IMG/VR virus record: IMGVR_UViG_3300001680_000212
Location: 1 to 27,643 of that record
Length of the DNA: 27,643 bases
From: a virus
Direction: 5' to 3' (one strand)
In this document: positions 21,701 to 25,846 of the stretch, piece by piece
How the letters are laid out: every line of letters starts with the position of its first letter
Numbering within the stretch: position 1 is the stretch's first letter
Notes under the pieces: model-generated
What the model was told of the DNA's origin: nothing
Databases searched by the model: none
Seen by the model: the letters and a program-made list of their open reading frames with translations, nothing else
Translations under genes and position numbers: made by a program

Positions 21701-24700
21701 CAGGGTTCCTGCTTATGATGCAACGCTACACCCAGATCACCGTGCCATCCCGGATGTGACTCATGGCCTGCTTCGAAATAAGATGAAAGGCGCGCCGTCA
21801 GACTCGGTGATGTACGAAAATAATGAGAATATCAGCGTAGAAAATCCAGATACCCGATACTCTTTATTCAAAGGTTTGGTATATAACACAGCCAGCTATT
21901 TCAGCGGTACTGTACCATACGATCAGGGCTTCCCTGGCCTCACTGCACCAGCAGGTATGTGGCATCAATACGGCAAATATGATGAAGAACCTTCAGTTGG
22001 AATCTTTATGCAAATCTGCGATATCCCAGCAGCCTATGCTATGAACGGAACAGAGTTACCAATTGCCAATCCAATGTTTTTGACAGTTACTGGCTCTCCG
22101 GATCATGCCATGGGCGCCTATGACAAATATTGGGACGGAGCCTACTATCTGAATATTGATGGCGATGATTTATCTCATGTATACGATGATACTGATACCG
22201 CATATAAAAATGGCCTTATTTTCCCAAATACTGGTTCAAACAATCCCCTCGAAACGAGGCACGCGTACAGAAGTTTGGCTAAAATATCGTCCACGGCTGA
22301 CGCACACGTGTTCGATGCTGGCCTCTCGACCGCGGTGTGTATGCAACGAGTTCTTCCCGGTTTTAAGAAATCAGATTATAAATGGTTACAGACTTGGCTG
22401 ACCGGCGCGATCGCCGGAACGATCCCATCGCCCGCCACGGCGGGAAACTCGGCAATCGGCGCCGAGATCACGGACATCATCAGCGATGCGAAGGCCTCAT
22501 CCACTGGAGTATATCAATACACGATCGCCGGCACAACGGTCACCCCTGGCATGGTTACTAATGAGGCAAACCACTGGCCATATAAACCATTTGAGAGCGG
22601 ATATGTAGAGGCTGTAAGTTTCTTGTCTGGTGCGAATAATCCTCGTACGGGTTACCGACACTCCGGAAGCTTGTCTTCCTCTGCAAATATAAGACCTGTA
22701 GGCGGCAGTCAGGTCATGAAGTGGCGCCTTGCTGCCGGTGGCAATAACGAGGGTTTAGTAGCCGATCGGACTCACTTACAAATCGTCTCTACTGATGATG
22801 GCATAATCGTCGATACAATGTATTCTCCATATGTGAATTACGGCCAGCGCCTAGGCCCGACTCCTCATGCCGTTGGTCCAGGCCAAACGGCCAGCGAACC
22901 GCAAGTGTTAAAGAGCGAGATCATTGGGCCCGTGCGCGGCTACCCTGGCCGTCGATACGGCGAGTATATGGGCATAGGCATGAGCTATTATGATCAGGGT
23001 TCTATGCAAATTGAAATAAACCAAACTTCTTCGGATACCTCTTCAGCCGAGCAGTACAACTTTGTAAACATGCCCAATCCCCCAACGGGACATAGTAATA
23101 ACGCATCCAGCTTCATGACACAAAAAGCAATTGGATACCAGTCACCTGTACACAAGAAGATAAAAGGGATCATTCCTACACCACCACCGCTTTCTGCGTC
23201 TGTTCTTCTTGCTGAAGCATTATCCACATCTGCTTATTCCTTCCCCGACCGCGGTGGCGCTAAAATTGCAAATGACGCGACTTATCCGATCTCCGGAGGG
23301 CTTCCCCCTAGACTAGCCTCCGGTGAGTTAACCTCTGAGCTTGGCGGTTGGAAGAGAACTGCTCTGCCCATAGCTCCAACTTTGCCAACATGGCAGGGCT
23401 CGTCAGAAGAAAACCATTTTCTCTCCTCGTCCATCGGAGTATACGCCGATCGAAACATGTGGTCAGAGGAAGCTATTTCCTATGAACTAGTTGATTCTGG
23501 TTCTGGTGCTGATGACAGCCACTTTAGTGAGACTAACAACACCTTCAGAAAGGTACTCGCCGGCACTCATGTTACTACGAACGGTATTCTCGCCCCCGCC
23601 AACTATCCGAAGCCCACCTCCATGGCCGGCCCAGTATCAGATCTGTTTGGGCAAGCAGGCCAGTATGCCGATATCGATATCGATGGAACGCCGGCCAATC
23701 CCCGCGCGCGCTTGCCAAACAATATGTATAACGACATGTACAGATACAAACCAGTCAATCTTAGCGGAGATAACAATATCCTCCAACGTTGGTACAGTAC
23801 CCAGAGCCACATGAGAGCAATACGCGAAGCAGACGAGCTTTTGCAACATCAGTCGGCCGGCGGTGACAACACTGACATTAATCAAACGACTACTTTGTGG
23901 GATACCGACGCCGGCGTCGACGCCCTTAACTCTAGAAGAACTATTCCCTGGGGTCAGTTCATGCCGAGAAAGGGAGATGTTAGCTCAACCGGTTCGCTAT
24001 GTGACCTTCTAGGCTTTGATAAAAGTCCTGTAAAACTTGGACAACCTGCAGAGACAAAGAAAATTAAGGAAGCTATTGTAGCTATCCCATATGTTATCAG
24101 TAGCGCTTCCGGAAAAAAAGAATTCTTGAAGCTAGAAGATCCTAATAACCCGGCAATAATCAAATTATATGAAAATGGTACCTTGGCCAAGAGCGTTCAA
24201 TCCGGCTCTGTAGAAGTTGCAATGTATGAACAGATGCAGAAGATGGAAGAATTTGTGCTCCCACCTCACTTAGATTTCTTGAAGAATCGCCAGATAGATC
24301 CGTTTGCTATGTATATCTTCCCCTTTGAATATGAACTAAACAGAAAGGATATTACAGACATTTGGCAAGGAGTAATGCCAGAAAGCGCAATAAAAGTAAA
24401 AGAAGAACAAAGTTCGATCCGCCATACTCTTGTTCCGGGGAATAGTACCCCAATGTCTTATAACATCACTACCAATGGAGAAGCAATACCAAATGATCTT
24501 AGGTTTATGGTATTCAAGATCAAACAGCGCGCCGAGATCAATTACTATAAGCAGACGCTTACCTCTGTCGACGATGGCAAATTTACGTTCAAATTTAGGG
24601 TAGGATCCGCCGATTACGCCGATACAACTACAATAACTCCAGATTACAGTTATAACTGGCCGTATGATCACTGTTCATTGATCGAAGCAGGCAAGCTGAC

Positions 24701-24797
24701 TATGACGCTTGGCGCCTGGGACGGTAAGTTTCAGGAATCAACACCGCCCGGGTCGCCCACGTGGTCGGGCAAAACTCCTGATGGAGACACATCGTGA
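12723..24797 (+). CDS. Giant baseplate wedge/adhesin (4024 aa) with gpI/gp7-like segment and two LamG-like domains
   Basis: One uninterrupted frame of 4024 residues whose ATG overlaps the previous stop by 11 bases. A helical N-terminus (1-90) precedes a first LamG/concanavalin-like fold (about 165-380: TTEFWLNKE, STWKHYAISL, KLYVNGAL, LDDFRYW). Next comes a region like phage tail protein I (P2 gpI, the counterpart of T4 gp7): helices at about 465-510 and the block I583-YKSKGTEKAFRNLIRCFG601. A second LamG-like fold follows (about 670-900: TKWNFAVRM, ISNVAAWYNYIG), then a helical segment (about 1038-1140: FFERVSNTPDIDKYIEYYKWF). The remaining 2,900 residues are rich in Tyr, Asn, Gly and Ser, probably beta-structured, and match nothing I know. 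No signal peptide, membrane span or catalytic motif is seen. T4 gp7 has 1032 residues, so this is about four times larger. Likely the wedge arm, with lectin-like surfaces for host contact. Confidence 0.75.
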   Translation: MSLKEHFNSSKTAQSASLSDLAQEVESDRYVEAYRKLRAEYVPNVDFATASNFSHYGSAEKYYEDSVKRIYQNYPYDGSKYEMLCWEISGSHLDKWIYDNRYPKTTGHITMGITGKATGTQENGYGVPDKKEYLYLMGGPHAPESGEDTSTLKKVFDLGNVYDVDTARENNLEFKLSRGITTEFWLNKEAFDSTSTEHEVIFDLWNQRTSGSLDYGRLRIELAATGSESFRITARSGSSGFTDVSFGSDAPSPATVASSTWKHYAISLINSDSDVAAKLYVNGALTATKTITGAFLGPVTGALDATIGSLRTTPSGDLYHSDIGLGSGKLSASLDDFRYWKTERSPKQIGRNWFTNVYGGTNSDDANTMLGVYYKFNEGIYGSASYDATILDYSGRLSNASWINYTSSLGMRSTTSAMVLSNAAERERKDPIIYRTHPEVADLYSGLKVSGSHWDMQNNSSIMNSLPAWTTEYNNQPNKTLQEMTQIVGSYLDKLHQQISSLGSIKEPYGQAYTHNIHSSSTVPVPFSDRLVSGLGFAAPELFSEAKMVQALASRDEGYEYEEDIYKIKNQIYQNIYSSIFNIYKSKGTEKAFRNLIRCFGVDDELIKINLYANNSTYTIRDNYRYSSVKQKFISFNHPDRFASTLYQYADPETPNSRSFISGSGEIEEHIPFTLEAEVIFPSKPDKSEEGWYDTYFVTSSVFGMHEADSTTPSDNTIPSTDYCGMVVTAVRPDKDSNDATFVLSSSVLSAPISSSALPIEDVYENTKWNFAVRMRPAKWPFPDYISGSVLKDTHPIGTPPHTPNEDYILDFYGVQMVQDFKQDSFHVSASVSHEDGKNFMVSSKRVFAGAQRADISSAALTHNCDAKISNVAAWYNYIGNKEIDAHARDISNMGVKNPLEPIYIFDKDLGTVAIPQAETLLLHWDFSQVTSSGLESSPGSVDAKYTVADISSGSVANVSRYNSIFGAITEVHHTARGDYNLPSSTKVVSVEYIPTAVQELPEVQNSSDMIKLLSRDDEIFTSDTRPTDYFFAFEKSMYATISEEMVKMFATITDFNNLWGQPVNRYRLEYKDLSKLRQMFFERVSNTPDIDKYIEYYKWFDQAIGKMLLEMIPASVQSTESLVNTVESHVLERNKYWTKYPSMEMKGTDPESGLEGIHRLTENWRDTHHPVTNSEQDNCGYWNKLALRDEIGGALSSSVESVNTSRAAILEARTSALNRSYTTPVRLNVASRGVIGGGVNFDQNKKTDYVFAATAPFSPKPIDFGLPGAMPLRYLVAHSSSFASASYGWGTTACDDEAHPLKKTKISHEIIDGMRAFGLRETNDESEFYADLLTPFNLIEDSVTTGYSAQINSSIKVADNSNIVNVHHDMYGSDGDTPMQSPFTERHVGGRKFRHNKLSVFGISEREEGWLLLIGSPTGAYALVGPDYPHPYGPAPYRDRPIGGAKFRDETAKRPLNIRNIKTTTAAAGNYINDYEVVQMAGRSVNNLYMRAVVGDLNISKTGSLPQSTHANALFNTRDPEDNFTLPTRESNKVIIASKFSSPGGAEQSSRGFLDIHAEEFSVHNAHTYRNLGVLGSGSTSVRLGSGSTADHGGAVTRIHADAPEGLRTLRQRHSARFGMDSQYSAHGAWHKVYRNTRTQPVTDAPVVEKHDNDYVIQHIPQNDNQYKWIGQALTASSVSSTPTSDELGAAGFGHYVSWLTRPSGSGHSLGSQEPLSFRLDGITSGSLPHATRILRPGNILGEERTDNSGSVDAFNAIIHDRMGPYGWPSWKQTRGGEHPIIVSHGKNNKMTFLTEAVNGSGNISVNIEEFDEPSVTHASNPTLAVYDSNTGTDDRTYAKYSHKPIGFSSDAVNVSALYTPSSEAVQEVIDFGNASSDYSLVGVVHRQAIYPPAANYGRNRNRRREKFVSSFWAANKDAEHREVTLYNQHPYGRVTGSTLFLGAPEDLGFETSYKFLAAPNSSSFSKWPLDIRKNFLTSDPYAGAYDLRLKFDDPYIDIEAANQILAPIIEQQVKTLPTWWSTQYINGVSQDLIGDSAGNLLTNYSLFHRGLPAQPGYYGSAGSPVDELFTMPVYSRPHTIVARDSWRNPSAPNAIVARSYLYDETLGHLAPPNLPRLSASDYPAVDWRHGLTTNARAEKGATYSLTRSIGHQVEGLYTHASPWDTPVQAGRAPFYDDYEEYYNNLRNKTHDKAVIPEYRISSRMPHYILEKGGNFTAKDYEWLSIVGNLSSSGKNVFGDQGFRDDLSGENEIFYNDYVLSDPTKKFVEVVNDYANLKPYNLTLTAEALMKFLPYDGFYPATRCEQMTKQFAASYAKHVTLNSDVPNSTEAYKNINRATNIPNETAGDDYFKNKAQNYFAGFRAFYGPLFAPGILFNTIKSGIAVDYPTLSHGMVPTASIDRDGGINYQIGNEYFDNRVPFEALIEPEAHMMGKFVDMEPHPDAHINVTASWNGQGDPLYKMMMHNFLAEIPNFFLDDSGLKSLQSEALEEIFAEKTDASTVAVPEFKEYRALLRIYKSQTGYDPLVENMPPSCSNLAQNHRGQPVHLYQQQIQKAYYSEPTGSVETAWRDPSSGGDNRSLVGTPTAAKFRSAAEANIPLFVPNADINAIDNAAGHLGTGSHHYAAYLLQSFPSGTVSYNPAADPGDKQGIFLPYEAKSHPMCGRALPVYETDRLRYRSSWRDPDHLRLDGAMSSSLAFYDDTNELTRKLSENTGLLNNPLQIRNGFKYHNEAYNYPRPQRIQAIDTIMMYSRPSGFGPPCAGGYAISPATHLVEKHHHSPWLPKLTGFDTSIRIGIRTGDFDQNDSINTNPENSANIFKSNFKARDNSSDGSKLNGTTYGMHDSTNGFNAPFTPPYFDGQSWAFMTWKPTSEGPFTMAQVADQTKIEYLRYEWNFVSGAYGDMGTYGPQGFAMNTNAMHLDASLNLKQIIAKPTVSYDSLGNPMIISEDSNKNVWAIQTKFETPILNFIDASTTATISGSEHCTSSYSPPNRVPAYDATLHPDHRAIPDVTHGLLRNKMKGAPSDSVMYENNENISVENPDTRYSLFKGLVYNTASYFSGTVPYDQGFPGLTAPAGMWHQYGKYDEEPSVGIFMQICDIPAAYAMNGTELPIANPMFLTVTGSPDHAMGAYDKYWDGAYYLNIDGDDLSHVYDDTDTAYKNGLIFPNTGSNNPLETRHAYRSLAKISSTADAHVFDAGLSTAVCMQRVLPGFKKSDYKWLQTWLTGAIAGTIPSPATAGNSAIGAEITDIISDAKASSTGVYQYTIAGTTVTPGMVTNEANHWPYKPFESGYVEAVSFLSGANNPRTGYRHSGSLSSSANIRPVGGSQVMKWRLAAGGNNEGLVADRTHLQIVSTDDGIIVDTMYSPYVNYGQRLGPTPHAVGPGQTASEPQVLKSEIIGPVRGYPGRRYGEYMGIGMSYYDQGSMQIEINQTSSDTSSAEQYNFVNMPNPPTGHSNNASSFMTQKAIGYQSPVHKKIKGIIPTPPPLSASVLLAEALSTSAYSFPDRGGAKIANDATYPISGGLPPRLASGELTSELGGWKRTALPIAPTLPTWQGSSEENHFLSSSIGVYADRNMWSEEAISYELVDSGSGADDSHFSETNNTFRKVLAGTHVTTNGILAPANYPKPTSMAGPVSDLFGQAGQYADIDIDGTPANPRARLPNNMYNDMYRYKPVNLSGDNNILQRWYSTQSHMRAIREADELLQHQSAGGDNTDINQTTTLWDTDAGVDALNSRRTIPWGQFMPRKGDVSSTGSLCDLLGFDKSPVKLGQPAETKKIKEAIVAIPYVISSASGKKEFLKLEDPNNPAIIKLYENGTLAKSVQSGSVEVAMYEQMQKMEEFVLPPHLDFLKNRQIDPFAMYIFPFEYELNRKDITDIWQGVMPESAIKVKEEQSSIRHTLVPGNSTPMSYNITTNGEAIPNDLRFMVFKIKQRAEINYYKQTLTSVDDGKFTFKFRVGSADYADTTTITPDYSYNWPYDHCSLIEAGKLTMTLGAWDGKFQESTPPGSPTWSGKTPDGDTS
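24783..24786 (+). promoter_or_regulatory. GGAG site supporting the GTG start at 24794
   Basis: GGAG lies seven bases before GTG 24794, within the last codons of the giant gene. The GTG overlaps the upstream stop as GTGA, a usual coupling arrangement, and there is no nearby ATG that would keep the conserved-looking N-terminus MTFFNKKEEVIEIQ. Confidence 0.6.
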
Positions 24798-25846
24798 CAT
24801 TTTTTAATAAAAAAGAAGAAGTAATCGAAATTCAACTTACCTCTTACGGGAAATATAAATTATCAAAGGGCAAGTTTGAGCCAACGTATTATGCATTTTT
24901 TGATGATGATATTCTTTACGACCCAGCATATGCAGGAAGAAGTACCAGTACTGATGAGGAATATACAGAAACAAGAATTCAAGATGAAACTCCTTCTCTA
25001 AGATCTCAGACCCTTATCACGGGCGCCGATCTTATCATGAAGAAAACAAAGGAAATTCATAACAGCGAATACTCTGCAGAAAAATATAATAATGTAATCG
25101 TAGATATCTCAGATACAGAATTGGCATCTTTACCAATTGGGTCAGGAGAACCTTCGATAGACCTTGCTCCTGCATGGTCAATCAGACTAAACAAGGGAGA
25201 GATCGTTTCAGGTTCATTCAGTCTAGAAAAACAAGCAAACAAGAGCATGTATGTTGTTCCATCTATTGATATCAACTTGACCTATACAACAAACATCTAC
25301 AATAGCGGAGATGTTTATGCCGGCACATCCGTCGCAGAAAGAGAAGTGGCAGAACAGAGCTATTCACAAACGATGGGAACGGTTTCAGTTCCTGCAGACA
25401 ACTATTTAATTACATACTTTAATGACGGCTCGGTATTGTTGTTAGACGACGGGAGTATTCTTTTGGATATTCAAGAAAAGAATGTTAGACAAGAGCCTCG
25501 TAACTTTGATATCGAAGTCTATCGAATGATGCCCGACTCCGCCGGAACTTCTACAATGCCATTAAAATTTGTTAAAAGGCCAGAAGAGATCGTTGGAGAT
25601 ATTTTGTTGGATGCGGATGACATAGAAATTATTAATGACACCGAGATTGATGAAACATATGTAGAATATTTTATGGACATTTTAGCAGACAATGAAATTG
25701 ATGATAATGCTGTATGCAACTATATTGCGACATCAACAGTTGAACAGATTAACTGGTCTAGAGTGTTAGGTTGCTCAGGTATGGTCGAGACTGAGGGATC
25801 AATATTATACAGTGACGAAGAATTAATAGGATGTGAGGACGAATAA
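24794..25846 (+). CDS. Acidic virion protein of unknown function (350 aa)
   Basis: 350 residues from a GTG start that shares four bases with the preceding stop (GTGA). The family is not recognised by name. The N-terminus (EVIEIQLTSYGKYKLSKGKF, then YAFFDDDILYDPAYAG at about 33-48) reads like a compact conserved motif. The middle, about 130-240, is beta-rich and includes a tandem-like pair FNDGSVLLLDDGSILLDI. The last 100 residues are strongly acidic, with many Asp/Glu (DADDIEIINDTEIDET and similar) and three Cys. No signal peptide or membrane span is visible. Coupling to the giant wedge gene and to the glycine-rich gene downstream implies a virion or tail-assembly role, possibly a connector or chaperone for the giant protein. 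That role is inference only. Confidence 0.6.
   Translation: MTFFNKKEEVIEIQLTSYGKYKLSKGKFEPTYYAFFDDDILYDPAYAGRSTSTDEEYTETRIQDETPSLRSQTLITGADLIMKKTKEIHNSEYSAEKYNNVIVDISDTELASLPIGSGEPSIDLAPAWSIRLNKGEIVSGSFSLEKQANKSMYVVPSIDINLTYTTNIYNSGDVYAGTSVAEREVAEQSYSQTMGTVSVPADNYLITYFNDGSVLLLDDGSILLDIQEKNVRQEPRNFDIEVYRMMPDSAGTSTMPLKFVKRPEEIVGDILLDADDIEIINDTEIDETYVEYFMDILADNEIDDNAVCNYIATSTVEQINWSRVLGCSGMVETEGSILYSDEELIGCEDE
25835..25838 (+). promoter_or_regulatory. GAGG site for the gene starting at 25846
   Basis: GAGG ends seven bases before ATG 25846, whose first base is the last base of the preceding stop (TAATG). It supports the start of the open-ended last gene. Confidence 0.55.

Noticed and set aside
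22431-22444. A perfect CCCGCC-AC-GGCGGG inverted repeat that could be a terminator stem
   Set aside because: It has a two-base loop, no T-run after it, and lies deep inside the giant coding frame.
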